Assembly (NCBI GenBank): GCA_019751875.1
Contig: JAIEMV010000002.1
Coordinates: forward strand, 62,001-126,000
Length of the DNA: 64,000 nt
Source of the DNA: Hyphomicrobium sp.
Lineage (GTDB): Bacteria; Pseudomonadota; Alphaproteobacteria; Rhizobiales; Hyphomicrobiaceae
Direction of reading: 5' to 3'
The position numbers were made by a program, and so were the translations under genes. Of the stretch, positions 44,131 through 52,837 are shown one piece after another (position 1 is the stretch's first letter; each line of letters starts with the position of its first letter). The notes below the pieces were generated by a model, which ran no database searches, was not told where the DNA came from, and was given only the letters and a program-made list of their open reading frames with translations.

Positions 44131-44504
44131 GGTGGCTCCCCAAACAGACACCGTCAGTCAACCGCAACTGGCCCAAAACTGCCAGCCTCTCGCGCACAGC
44201 CACCCATGCCTCCCCCACCTAATCAGACAGTGACTGCGCCGCCATACTGAAAGACCACGTTTAAAGACGAAGTGATCCACTGCCGGCAATATACGCGTCT
44301 TACCTTGCTCGCGATCCTCTATGTGAGCCCGGAGAATACCTTATTGTCTACAATGGATTATGTGGTTGGCGGGGTTTGTTTATCTCCCACGAGCATGCAC
44401 ACCCCGCCGTACTTTACTCCATTCACGGAACGCAGCAGGTTAAATGGATTGGCCGCACGAGAATATCTGCGCCGACGATTGTTTGATTTGAAGGCGCAAA
44501 GCAG
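44131..44504. other. Intergenic region without recognised gene
   Basis: About 370 bases between the large exported protein and the VIT-like remnant. No coding frame stands out on either strand. An 8-bp inverted repeat (GGCGGGGT at 44368-44375 and ACCCCGCC at 44401-44408) is the only structure I see. The promoter of the exported protein must lie at the left end. Confidence 0.45.
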
Positions 44505-44753
44505 ATGCAGGACGCAGAACTGTCAGCCAAGCCCCATGTCACATTCGGAACCACTCTGCCCGTCGCCTTGCCTTTCCTTTTCATGACGGACGTGGGGCTT
44601 GCCTTGCGCACGTCGAACGCCACAGCTGTGGTCCTGCTTTTTGTAGCGCGGACCGGACTTGCCAAGCACATACTGGGTGATCGGACCGAGCGACGCCCTG
44701 TTAGGTGCTCTTTTCGTGGCGATCACCATCGCTCTTGGAGGATAGGCTCCGTG
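44505..44753 (+). pseudogene. C-terminal remnant of a VIT1/CCC1-like membrane transporter
   Basis: The frame from 44505 encodes FGTTLPVALPFLFMTDVGLA followed by LRTSNATAVVLLFV, which resembles the last helices of VIT/CCC1-type iron/manganese transporters. At about 44680-44695 a one-base frameshift is needed to continue into SDALLGALFVAITIALGG and a stop at 44751-44753, the typical end of this family. The N-terminal two-thirds of the protein are absent. Loss of the N-terminus plus a frameshift makes this a decayed gene. The family assignment is from recalled similarity only. Confidence 0.55.
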
Positions 44754-44936
44754 TCGGCTCGCCGGCAAGAACGGCCTGCCGGAGATCGAGTCGGGCCAAA
44801 AGCAGGATCCGGCACTTGATCCTCCTGCCTCCCGGATCGAACTGGGCAACAGGAACCAACCAATTCATAGCGCATTGAATACGGTTGTGCTGGGCGAACG
44901 AGCCCCCACCATCAAAGCAACCGAGAATTGAGTGCC

Positions 44937-45458
44937 ATGCTCCCGCAGTCGGAACTCAAGACGCGTCCTGCGTCGTCCCCGACGCACATCGTAGATCGCA
45001 ACATCGAAGCTTTGCTTGCCCGTCGTGCCGAAGAGGACAAGCAGCTCGGGTGGCAGGACCGTCTGGCTGCAGCCATCACCGCATTCGCCGGAACGATGGC
45101 GTTCGCATGGATTCACGCCCTCGTCTTCGGCATTTGGATCATAAGCAACCTCGTGCCCGGCTTACCTCATTTCGACCGCAGCCTCGTCTTTTTGGCAATG
45201 GCTGCTTCCGTCGAGGCGATTTTCCTATCGACATTCATCCTCATCACCCAAAATCGGATGCAGGCACAGGCCGACAGGCGAGCCGATCTTGCGCTTCAGA
45301 TCAATCTGCTATCAGAACATGAAATCACGCGGCTCGTGCAAATGGTCAGCGAAATAGGAGATCGGCTTGGATCTGAAACAGCAAAACGCAGCGATCTCAA
45401 AGATCTCAAAAAGGACGTAAAACCCGAGGATGTTCTCGACGCCCTCGATCGCTCCTAG
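44937..45458 (+). CDS. DUF1003 family membrane protein
   Basis: A 173-residue protein from ATG 44937 (TTG 44928 is possible). Two transmembrane helices are visible at about residues 43-66 and 75-97 (FAGTMAFAWIHALVFGIWI, then VFLAMAASVEAIFLSTFIL), followed by the family-typical ITQNRMQAQADRRADLALQ and a charged helical tail with NLLSEHEI. DUF1003 proteins are widespread; a link to Mg2+ or cyclic nucleotide signalling has been discussed, but no function is settled. Its stop codon overlaps the end of the convergent topoisomerase IB gene. Confidence 0.85.
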   Translation: MLPQSELKTRPASSPTHIVDRNIEALLARRAEEDKQLGWQDRLAAAITAFAGTMAFAWIHALVFGIWIISNLVPGLPHFDRSLVFLAMAASVEAIFLSTFILITQNRMQAQADRRADLALQINLLSEHEITRLVQMVSEIGDRLGSETAKRSDLKDLKKDVKPEDVLDALDRS

Positions 45459-46594
45459 CCAGCACGTACAGACTTACCTGATAGTGGTTCAACGCTATTC
45501 TTGAGTTTGTCTGTGAGACTGAGACTAAGCCGCGATCGCAAGAGCGTCAGTACTGCCACCTCTTCTGGTCGTAACGTAGTGATGTCCTCACGCAATTCCT
45601 TTTCGACCTGCTTTTTCACCTCGAGCGCCAGGGCTCCCTCGACATAAGTCGTCAAGATCTCTGGATGCACATAGCATTGGCGACAAATCGTCGGCGTATT
45701 TCCGAGACGAGACGCAACTTTCTGGATTGCATTCCGCACGTTCTTCTTTGCACCCGCCTGACTGTCGAACTTTTCGAACTCTGCCAGGGCCAGAGCCGCC
45801 AACACGGTTCCATGCCATGTCCGAAAGTCTTTTGCGGTCACTTCTTCGCCCGTCAACTCCCGCAAGTAGGCATTGACGTCAGATGAGGTGACATCGCGGA
45901 CCTCGCCACTGTCATCCACGTATTGGAAGAGTTCCTGTCCCGGCAGTTCCTGGCATGCACGGATCACCTTTGCAATCCGGCGGTCTCGAACATCCAGCCG
46001 CCATACCTTGCCACTCTTTCCTTTGAAATTGAATTTAAGGGCATGTCCTTCGACTGCCACATGCCGGTTCTTCAGCGTCGTCAAACCATAGCTCTTGTTG
46101 TTGCGCGCGTACTCATCGCTACCCACCCGGATCAACGTCGTGTCGAGGAGGTGAACAACTGTGGCCAACACCTTCTCTCGTGGCAGCCCCCGCTTCGCAA
46201 GGTGCTCCTCGACCGCGGCGCGGATGCTTGGCAAACTCTCTGCGAAGGCCAGCATCCGGTGAAATTTCGTGCTGTCGCGCACCTCTCTAAAACGTTCGTG
46301 ATATCGATATTGCTTGCGCCCGCGCGCATCGCGACCAGTGGCTTGAAGATGACCGCTTGCCTTGTTGCAAATCCAGACATCAGTCCAAGCTGGCGGAATG
46401 GCCAAGGTGCGAATCCGATCAAGGATGCCCTTGTCCCGCACCAAAGTCCGACGCGCCTCATCTTCGTAGCGGAAGCCTTTTCCGGCACGTTTCCGCCGGA
46501 TTCCGGGAGCCTCATCCGTTACATACACGAGTCCGGCATACTCAGCCGCCTCCTTCGGATCGACCACCGCCTCGCTGGCTGCGATGTTGAGCAT
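45455..46594 (-). CDS. DNA topoisomerase IB (poxvirus/eukaryote type)
   Basis: A 379-residue type IB topoisomerase from ATG 46594. It relaxes supercoils by single-strand breakage with a 3'-phosphotyrosine link. The N-terminal TopoIB domain shows PGIRRKRAGKGFRY and IPPAWTDVWI. Catalytic residues are visible: RVGSDEYARNNKSYGLTTL, KDFRTWHGT and the nucleophile Tyr308 in CRQCYVHPEI. Bacterial TopIB is a non-essential enzyme, common in Hyphomicrobiales. It is convergent with the DUF1003 gene, the two ends overlapping by four bases. Confidence 0.93.
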   Translation of the reverse strand: MLNIAASEAVVDPKEAAEYAGLVYVTDEAPGIRRKRAGKGFRYEDEARRTLVRDKGILDRIRTLAIPPAWTDVWICNKASGHLQATGRDARGRKQYRYHERFREVRDSTKFHRMLAFAESLPSIRAAVEEHLAKRGLPREKVLATVVHLLDTTLIRVGSDEYARNNKSYGLTTLKNRHVAVEGHALKFNFKGKSGKVWRLDVRDRRIAKVIRACQELPGQELFQYVDDSGEVRDVTSSDVNAYLRELTGEEVTAKDFRTWHGTVLAALALAEFEKFDSQAGAKKNVRNAIQKVASRLGNTPTICRQCYVHPEILTTYVEGALALEVKKQVEKELREDITTLRPEEVAVLTLLRSRLSLSLTDKLKNSVEPLSGKSVRAG

Positions 46595-46676
46595 GGTTGA
46601 ACTTTTTATGAAAGCGGCATGGGCGCAACGCTGCAGCAAAAGCCTTACAACCCCCGCGGAGTTCCCGCCGCACAAC

Positions 46677-47615
46677 TCAACTTCTCTCCAAGCTTAAGCT
46701 GCGCAGCAGATCAGCGTTCGGCCTCGAAGGCGGAGCATATCGGCGGATCATGTCGGAGCAGAAGACTGCAAATTCATCCGGGTCGATCGGCGGACTTGAG
46801 TGGTGGGGCGCAAGCCCCCTGTGCTCGGGCGTAAAACAAAACGTGACGGTGACGTCAAAGTCTTCAAGTGCCGCCATTTGACGGTCAAACCAATCCAGAG
46901 CATTCGGACGAAAGCTGTCCGCCCAGGAAAGACCGGTGCGCACATGGCGCACACCAAGCCATTTCATCCACGCGACCGAGTCCTCCAGACGATGATCCTC
47001 GAAGTGAAACCACTGGCACAGCCCCAATCCGCGCCCGTAACGTGCGAAGGCGTTCAAGCCGGCTTTAGGCGTCCCGTCTTCGCGCAGCAAACCCATGTGA
47101 AAGTGCCTATAGTACGAAGAGCCTTCAGCTTCCTTGTGTCGCGTCGTTGCTTCCCAGCTTCGCGGCAGATCATAAAGGGAGTACCAATGAATGCGCTCCG
47201 CGCGGCCCGTTAGGAGTTCAGCTGTGCGCTGTAAACCCCAAGCCTGCACCTCTTCCGCGCCGAATGACGATACGCCCACCTCAGAAATCCAGATGGGAAG
47301 TGAGGTCACGGCTCTAATGTCTGCGAGCTTGGCGGGCCAGTCGTGGATCGACCATAAATTCCAGTCGAGAGGAAATCCGTGCACGCTGACAGCGTCGATT
47401 GAATCCAGCACACCTCGCCCTGCCAAATTCGTGATGAAGGACGGATCGATCGGAGAAATCCCGCCTAGGACCCGGATGACACCGGGATTGGCGGCATGAA
47501 TCGCTTGACCCGCCTTTACAGCCATTACAGCGAAGCGCCGCCAATCAGGGTCAAGTTCAGGGTCCCAATGCGATTTATTGTTGGGCTCGTTCCAGATCAT
47601 CGCGGCTTCGATCAT
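46677..47615 (-). CDS. Clan-A (TIM-barrel) glycoside hydrolase-like protein
   Basis: A 312-residue protein from ATG 47615, overlapping the upstream methyltransferase stop (ATGA). IWNEPN at the N-terminus is the acid/base motif of clan-A glycosidases, and LPIWISEVGVSSFG about 100 residues later supplies the second Glu, the likely nucleophile. The barrel continues with HWYSLYDLP. The second half (WFHFEDHRLEDSVAWMKWLGV) contains what looks like a repeat of the beginning of a barrel. No signal peptide is present, so it acts in the cytoplasm. It is the last gene of the minus-strand operon 46677-50085 and may trim or transfer sugars on the product of the cluster. Confidence 0.7.
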   Translation of the reverse strand: MIEAAMIWNEPNNKSHWDPELDPDWRRFAVMAVKAGQAIHAANPGVIRVLGGISPIDPSFITNLAGRGVLDSIDAVSVHGFPLDWNLWSIHDWPAKLADIRAVTSLPIWISEVGVSSFGAEEVQAWGLQRTAELLTGRAERIHWYSLYDLPRSWEATTRHKEAEGSSYYRHFHMGLLREDGTPKAGLNAFARYGRGLGLCQWFHFEDHRLEDSVAWMKWLGVRHVRTGLSWADSFRPNALDWFDRQMAALEDFDVTVTFCFTPEHRGLAPHHSSPPIDPDEFAVFCSDMIRRYAPPSRPNADLLRSLSLERS

Positions 47616-48388
47616 GGGTGGCTCCTGGCTGGGTATACTGCCCCTTCGCCGTGCGGGCGGCGAACACGGCGACAAACGAAGACCTCCTCTTCCACCTGTT
47701 CCTCGATCGCAAAACCTGAACTGCGCAGCATGGCCTCGCAACACGTTCGATTGGGTACCCACCAGTTCGTCGGATCCCCCGCATACCTGTGCTCCACGAA
47801 ATGCAGCCGCGGATATCCAGGACGATCGAAGTGTGTGCGCGCTTTGATTGGATAATCGTCTGCCACGGATTCGACATCTGCACTTCCGCGCAACATCGAC
47901 TGGAAAATCAGGCGATCGGCTGCCACATGCTCACTGATGAGATCGAGTGCGAGCAGCGGATGCCGCAAATGATAAACAACGCCCATGAAGAGAACGATGT
48001 CAAAGCGCTCCCCCATACTCGCAACGTCATAGACTGACAATTGCAGAAACTCGATATCCGCACCCGTCATCCGGGCGGCAAACCGCGCCTGATCGAGATA
48101 GACCGGGTCTGAATCAATGCCGACGACGCGTGATGCCCCGAGGCGCTTCATCTCTATAGAATAGAAACCACCGTTACACCCGATATCGAGAACGCTGCGC
48201 CTTGCCACCAACCCCGCCACCTTCGGCGCAAACCGTTGCCACTTCAACGCTGGATAGTCGCCAAGCGGATGATGCGGCGCCGTCCACACGCCACCAATGT
48301 TGATGTTGTGGAACCACGGCCCCAAGGCTTCGATCTTCTTTTGCAGGTGAGGCTCTGGCCCACTTGGAGCGCCTTGAACTCGCGTCAT
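47612..48388 (-). CDS. SAM-dependent methyltransferase (CmoB-like fold, TIGR04290 type)
   Basis: A 258-residue methyltransferase. The N-terminus (IEALGPWFHNINIGGVWTA) resembles CmoB-type proteins. SAM-binding motif I is SVLDIGCNGGFYS, followed by VVGIDSDPVYL and FDIVLFMGVVYHLRHP. In these features it looks like the family I remember as TIGR04290, which travels with the B12-binding radical SAM gene found 5 kb away. The likely role is methylation of a sugar or of the cluster's product. It is coupled by four-base overlaps to its neighbours on both sides. Confidence 0.82.
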   Translation of the reverse strand: MTRVQGAPSGPEPHLQKKIEALGPWFHNINIGGVWTAPHHPLGDYPALKWQRFAPKVAGLVARRSVLDIGCNGGFYSIEMKRLGASRVVGIDSDPVYLDQARFAARMTGADIEFLQLSVYDVASMGERFDIVLFMGVVYHLRHPLLALDLISEHVAADRLIFQSMLRGSADVESVADDYPIKARTHFDRPGYPRLHFVEHRYAGDPTNWWVPNRTCCEAMLRSSGFAIEEQVEEEVFVCRRVRRPHGEGAVYPARSHP

Positions 48389-48984
48389 GTCACATCAGCA
48401 TCCTCGTAAAGTTCAGAGAGGCGGCCATCTTGCGCGTGAACACAAATCCGCCTGATGCTTGCTGGCGGAACATCAACGGCGCGCCACGCGCCCAGCGGGA
48501 GACCTGCTCGACTTAGGACCAGAGCCCTAATCACCTCAGCGTGAGTCACCATGACCACCCGCGCACCGGGATAAAACTCTGACACCATCGAGAGATGATC
48601 CGTTACCCGCGAGAGAACCTCCAAAATGCACTCCCCAGCCGGTGCGCGAACACCACTGCGATCGCTGTTCCATCTCACCCACAAGGGGTCAGCTTTGAGA
48701 TCTGTGAAGGCGCGGCCGGCCCAATGGCCAAAATCGACTTCATCCAGCGCTGGAACAATCTCTATCGACAGCCCGAGCCGCCGACCTACAGCACATGCCG
48801 TCTGCCGCGCTCTTCGTCTTGGACTTGAATGAATGTGCGTGATCGACTGCGGTACTAGCGTCTGCGAAAGAGCCTCCGCTTCTCGCCATCCCTTCTCATC
48901 CAACCCGATATCGATGTGCCGCCCGGTCAGCACGCGGTCCAAGAGAGCGTGCGACGCGTGGCGGACCATGAAAATCGTCGCCAT
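48385..48984 (-). CDS. Histidine phosphatase (phosphoglycerate-mutase superfamily)
   Basis: A 199-residue member of histidine phosphatase branch 1. The N-terminal RHxxH-type motif is MVRHASHALLDRVLTGRHI, where the first His would be phosphorylated; the usual RHG is RHA. SSPRRRARQTA supplies the second Arg, a Glu lies in ALDEVDFGHWAG, and the second His in VMVTHAEVIRAL. Substrates of this group are phosphosugars and similar. Its position directly downstream of inositol-3-phosphate synthase makes inositol phosphate, or a phosphosugar of the cluster, a natural candidate. It overlaps the methyltransferase start by four bases. Confidence 0.85.
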   Translation of the reverse strand: MATIFMVRHASHALLDRVLTGRHIDIGLDEKGWREAEALSQTLVPQSITHIHSSPRRRARQTACAVGRRLGLSIEIVPALDEVDFGHWAGRAFTDLKADPLWVRWNSDRSGVRAPAGECILEVLSRVTDHLSMVSEFYPGARVVMVTHAEVIRALVLSRAGLPLGAWRAVDVPPASIRRICVHAQDGRLSELYEDADVT

Positions 48985-48990
48985 ACATCC

Positions 48991-50085
48991 TCACGCTTCA
49001 TCATCGACAAACTGCAATGTCATTTTCCGCGCCTGCTGATCGTCGAACTGGCGCGGCGGTGACTTCATGAAATAGCTGGACGGCCCTTCGAGTGCTCCGC
49101 CGATCCCACGGTCGAGTGCCAACCGCGCGCACCGTATGGCGTCAATCACAACGCCGGCTGAATTTGGCGAATCCCAAACGTCAAGTCTCAGCTCCATACC
49201 GATTGGTGTACCGCCATAGCCGGTTCCCTCCAACCGGATGTAGGCCACTTTGCGATCGGTGAGCCAGGGCACATGATCGCTCGGACCGATGTGCACTTGC
49301 TCAGGAGGAAGTGGAACTCCGAATTGTGAAGTCACTGCACGCGTCTTGGATATCTTCTTCGTCTCGAGCCGCTCTCGCTCAAGCATGTTAAAGAAGTCGG
49401 AATTGCCGCCAAAATTCAGCTGGTACGTTCGGTCCAATTGAACGCCCCGGTCCCGAAAGAGATTGGCAAGCACGCGATGTACGATTGTCGCGCCCACCTG
49501 GCTTTTCACATCGTCACCGATCAGCGGTAGTCCTCGCTCCTCAAAGCGCCGTCTCCACCGAGGGTCAGATGCAATAAAAACAGGAATGCAATTAATGAAA
49601 GCACACCCGGCCGCCAACGCCTCTCCGGCGTAGTATTCCGTCGCTCGTTCGGATCCGACCGGCAAGTACGAAACGACCACTTCCGTGCGGCTTTCGCGCA
49701 AGACCTGCTGCACGTTGGCATCCGGCAGATCGGATTCCGTCACCTCGCTGCGCACGTAGCGCCCCAGCCCGTCGAGCGTCGGCCCACGTCGCACAACTGT
49801 TCCCGTCGCAGCCACATCGGCAAATCGAAACGTATTGTTTGGCGCCGCCCAAATGGCATCCGCAACGTCCCGGCCCACTTTGTCGGACGTGACATCGAAC
49901 GCCGATGAAATCTCGACATCGTCAATATGGTAAGATCCCAGCCTGGGACTCATGACTCCCGGAACCAGCGTATTACTTCGCAAACCCTTGTAATACGTCA
50001 GTCCTTGAATGAGTGACGATGCGCAGTTTCCCACGCCCACAACGCCAACCCGAATTTTTCGTCCCGCGTGAGCCTCTGCAAACAT
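48991..50085 (-). CDS. ino1: Inositol-3-phosphate synthase
   Basis: A 364-residue enzyme converting glucose 6-phosphate to 1D-myo-inositol 3-phosphate with bound NAD. It matches the short prokaryotic (actinobacterial and archaeal) form: [17 protein letters not shown] as the NAD motif, [50 protein letters not shown] and [13 protein letters not shown]. This enzyme is common in Actinobacteria, less usual in Alphaproteobacteria, so it marks the cluster as one making an inositol compound. It is the first gene of a four-gene minus-strand operon and is divergent from the small gene at 50256. Confidence 0.93.
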   Translation of the reverse strand: MFAEAHAGRKIRVGVVGVGNCASSLIQGLTYYKGLRSNTLVPGVMSPRLGSYHIDDVEISSAFDVTSDKVGRDVADAIWAAPNNTFRFADVAATGTVVRRGPTLDGLGRYVRSEVTESDLPDANVQQVLRESRTEVVVSYLPVGSERATEYYAGEALAAGCAFINCIPVFIASDPRWRRRFEERGLPLIGDDVKSQVGATIVHRVLANLFRDRGVQLDRTYQLNFGGNSDFFNMLERERLETKKISKTRAVTSQFGVPLPPEQVHIGPSDHVPWLTDRKVAYIRLEGTGYGGTPIGMELRLDVWDSPNSAGVVIDAIRCARLALDRGIGGALEGPSSYFMKSPPRQFDDQQARKMTLQFVDDEA

Positions 50086-50255
50086 CGGTGAACCTGTTGA
50101 AGCGCCGACCCTGAATTAGGATCAACTGTCGCAATGCGCGAGACAACGCGGACCTGCGGCTACGGTTCCGCCTGGATCTGGTCCAGCGAAATGGCGGAAC
50201 CTCGCATGGATGATCCGCGTCACCTGATTGCAACTGAACTGCCAGGAGATGTGTC

Positions 50256-50522
50256 ATGTCATCGGCTGAAAAGACAACGGATCACGAAGCAATAAAAAGC
50301 TGGGTGGAAAAACGTGGCGGGCGCCCTGCGCGAGTCGCGCAAGAAGACAAGAGCGGCGGGATTTTACGGATTGATTTTCAGGAGCCTGACGAGTCCTTGG
50401 AGGAAATTTCATGGGAAGAGTTCTTCGAGATATTTGAGGAAAACAAACTCGCCTTTCTGCATCAGGACCGGACATCGAGCGGAAAAACGAGCCGTTTCGT
50501 CAAGTTTGTTAACCGTGATTAG
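50256..50522 (+). CDS. Small conserved protein often mislabelled as a glucan branching enzyme
   Basis: An 88-residue acidic protein: DHEAIKSWVEKRGGRPARV at the start, ILRIDFQEPDESL in the middle, then ISWEEFFEIFEENKLAFLHQ. The sequence is one I recall as a widespread small protein, sometimes annotated 1,4-alpha-glucan branching enzyme by mistake; it is far too short for that. The function is unknown. GGAGATGTGTC precedes the start. It lies between the two divergent operons of the glycan cassette. Confidence 0.75.
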   Translation: MSSAEKTTDHEAIKSWVEKRGGRPARVAQEDKSGGILRIDFQEPDESLEEISWEEFFEIFEENKLAFLHQDRTSSGKTSRFVKFVNRD

Positions 50523-50630
50523 CGCGCTTCGAAATGCCGTCCGTTCAGGATCAAGGAACTTAGAAGCAGCTTGACAGTTGCAAGTACCCAACCCGCAAGG
50601 GGTTACTTGCAAAAGCTGTGGCGGTGCCGA

Positions 50631-51734
50631 TTGACCAAGATCCTGATAACCGGTGGTGCTGGCTTTATTGGGCGCCGTGTCTCTTACGCATTGACGGCCG
50701 AAGGCTACGATGTCGTCGCACTGGATGCGTTGATCGACCAAGTCCACCGGCGAAGTGATCCGCCCGTTCTGCCCCGAGGTGTCCGCTTGATCACAGGCGA
50801 TGTCCGCGACGCCTCGCTGGTACGCAAAGCGCTGGACGGCGTAGAAGCTGTCGTTCACCTGGCTGCCGAGGTTGGCGTCGGCCAGAGCATGTACGCCATT
50901 AATCGCTACGTCAGCGCCAACGACAGCGGCACTGCTATTCTTTTTGAAGAACTCGCTCGTAGCAGCGTGCGCAGAATCGTCGTTGCATCATCAATGAGCG
51001 TGTACGGCGAGGGTCTCTACCGTGACGCCTCCGGCCGGCAGCGCACACATGTGCAGCGAACGTTTGCGCCGGGCCACGCATGGGATCCGCTCGACGAAAC
51101 CGGCCGCCCCCTTGTTCCCCTGGCGACCCCCGAAACGAAGCCGGTCGATCTTGCCTCCGTTTATGCGCTGACGAAGTATGTTCAGGAGCGGCTGACACTC
51201 ATGCTCGCCGCCGCCTACGGAATGGAAGGCTGCGCACTCCGGCTGTTCAACACATTCGGGCCCGGGCAGTCCCTTTCGAACCCCTATACCGGCGTTCTGG
51301 CGATCTTCGCCTCACGTCTCTTGAATAATCGCCCGCCTATGGTGTTCGAGGATGGGCTGCAGCGGCGAGACTTCGTACACGTCGACGACGTCGCCGACGC
51401 GTTCGCTGCCGCTTTGAAGGCACCAGAAGCTTCGGGCCACGTTTTCAACATTGGCAGCGGACAAAGCCGCTCGATTCTGGAGGTGGCCCAACTGCTCGCG
51501 ACCGCAATGGGCAAATCAGACCTCGATCCTGAGATCATTGGCAAGGCCCGCATAGGCGACATTCGCCACTGCTTTGCCGATATCACGCAAGCATGCACCC
51601 TTCTCGACTTCAAACCGAAGCGGTCGCTGGAAACGAGTTTGGATGAATTCACATCCTGGTTGGCGACACAGTCCGCTATCGACAGCGTCGGCAGAGCTAG
51701 GACCGAACTCGAAGAAAGGGGCCTCGTATCATGA
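50631..51734 (+). CDS. NAD-dependent sugar-nucleotide epimerase/dehydratase (SDR) 1
   Basis: An extended SDR of about 367 residues. The NAD motif is ITGGAGFIGRRV, and the catalytic site is SSMSVYG plus YALTKYVQE. The product resembles UDP-glucose 4-epimerase or related enzymes (RLFNTFGPGQSLSNPYTGV, DFVHVDDVADAFAAAL), with an insert of about 30 residues after the Ser region. The start is uncertain: TTG 50631 precedes the NAD motif directly, while TTG 50571 would add 20 residues; no strong ribosome-binding site marks either. It opens the eight-gene plus-strand operon and overlaps the next gene by four bases. Confidence 0.85.
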   Translation: MTKILITGGAGFIGRRVSYALTAEGYDVVALDALIDQVHRRSDPPVLPRGVRLITGDVRDASLVRKALDGVEAVVHLAAEVGVGQSMYAINRYVSANDSGTAILFEELARSSVRRIVVASSMSVYGEGLYRDASGRQRTHVQRTFAPGHAWDPLDETGRPLVPLATPETKPVDLASVYALTKYVQERLTLMLAAAYGMEGCALRLFNTFGPGQSLSNPYTGVLAIFASRLLNNRPPMVFEDGLQRRDFVHVDDVADAFAAALKAPEASGHVFNIGSGQSRSILEVAQLLATAMGKSDLDPEIIGKARIGDIRHCFADITQACTLLDFKPKRSLETSLDEFTSWLATQSAIDSVGRARTELEERGLVS

Positions 51735-52837
51735 GTGCCGCTGATCTTGAATTGAAAACTCCCGCTATTGCTCGCACAAGGCCGATCGTCGTAACCGGCG
51801 GTGCTGGATTCATCGGCAGCAATCTCGCTGACCGTCTGGCATCCGAAGGCGAGAATATTCTCGTTGTCGATAGTCTGGAACGGCCTGGCGTTGAGGCCAA
51901 TTTAACATGGCTCAAGCGGAATCATCCTCGCCAAATTTCAAGCATACGGGCTGACGTTCGCGATCCGGAGACAGCTCAGGTCGTCAATGAAGCAAGCGCA
52001 ATTTTTCACTTCGCGGCACAGGTTGCCGTCACGACCAGCTTGAAAGCGCCTCTCCAAGATCTTGATACCAACATCCGCGGAACGACCATGCTTCTTGAAG
52101 CTGTGCGAAAGCTGCGCGCGCGCATTCCCTTCATCTTCGCGAGTACGAATAAAGTTTACGGCAATCTCGCCGACGTTCCGCTGGAAACTTTCCCGACGAG
52201 AGTTTCACCCGCTGATCCACATATTCGAGACTTCGGCATTAATGAAAGCCAGAGCCTCGACTTTCACACGCCCTACGGTTGTTCCAAAGGTGCGGCAGAT
52301 CAATACGTCCTCGATTATGCGAGAACGTTTGATATACCCGCAACCGTCATGCGCATGAGCTGCATTTACGGGCCGCGACAATGCGGCACCGAAGATCAAG
52401 GCTGGGTTGCGCATTTTCTGATCCGCAGCCTCTCAGGGAGACCGATCGTCATATTTGGCGACGGTCGTCAGGTCCGCGACATTCTCCACGTGGCCGACGC
52501 CGTCGAAGCTTATATGCGCTCGTATCGCAACATCGAGAGTTGCCGCGGACAAGCCTTCAACCTCGGTGGCGGTCCGAGTAACGCCGTCAGCCTGCTCGAT
52601 GTCATTGACGAGATTGCGCGAATAGCCGGCACAAGGCCGAGCGTACGCCACGCGCCGGGCCGCCCAAGCGATCAGCGCTTCTATGTCAGTGACACACGCA
52701 AGATCACAGCAGCCTTCGGCCTGCCGGCCCCACGCCAATGGAGGAACGGCCTCGCTCATCTCGCCCACTGGATAGACAGCGACGCGCGCGACTTTCTTCC
52801 CAGCATCCGTAATGAGCCAGCCGGACTAAACGCATGA
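51731..52837 (+). CDS. NAD-dependent sugar-nucleotide epimerase (CDP-paratose 2-epimerase-like SDR) 2
   Basis: A 368-residue extended SDR: VVTGGAGFIGSNLADRL, then FHFAAQVAVTTSL, STNKVYGNL and the Tyr/Lys pair in YGCSKGAADQYV, features shared with CDP-paratose 2-epimerase (CDP-tyvelose synthesis). The C-terminal DILHVADAVEAY and FNLGGGPSNAVSLL complete the fold. The nucleotide and sugar are not certain. It overlaps the genes on both sides by four bases (ATGA), so translation is coupled. Confidence 0.87.
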   Translation: MSAADLELKTPAIARTRPIVVTGGAGFIGSNLADRLASEGENILVVDSLERPGVEANLTWLKRNHPRQISSIRADVRDPETAQVVNEASAIFHFAAQVAVTTSLKAPLQDLDTNIRGTTMLLEAVRKLRARIPFIFASTNKVYGNLADVPLETFPTRVSPADPHIRDFGINESQSLDFHTPYGCSKGAADQYVLDYARTFDIPATVMRMSCIYGPRQCGTEDQGWVAHFLIRSLSGRPIVIFGDGRQVRDILHVADAVEAYMRSYRNIESCRGQAFNLGGGPSNAVSLLDVIDEIARIAGTRPSVRHAPGRPSDQRFYVSDTRKITAAFGLPAPRQWRNGLAHLAHWIDSDARDFLPSIRNEPAGLNA

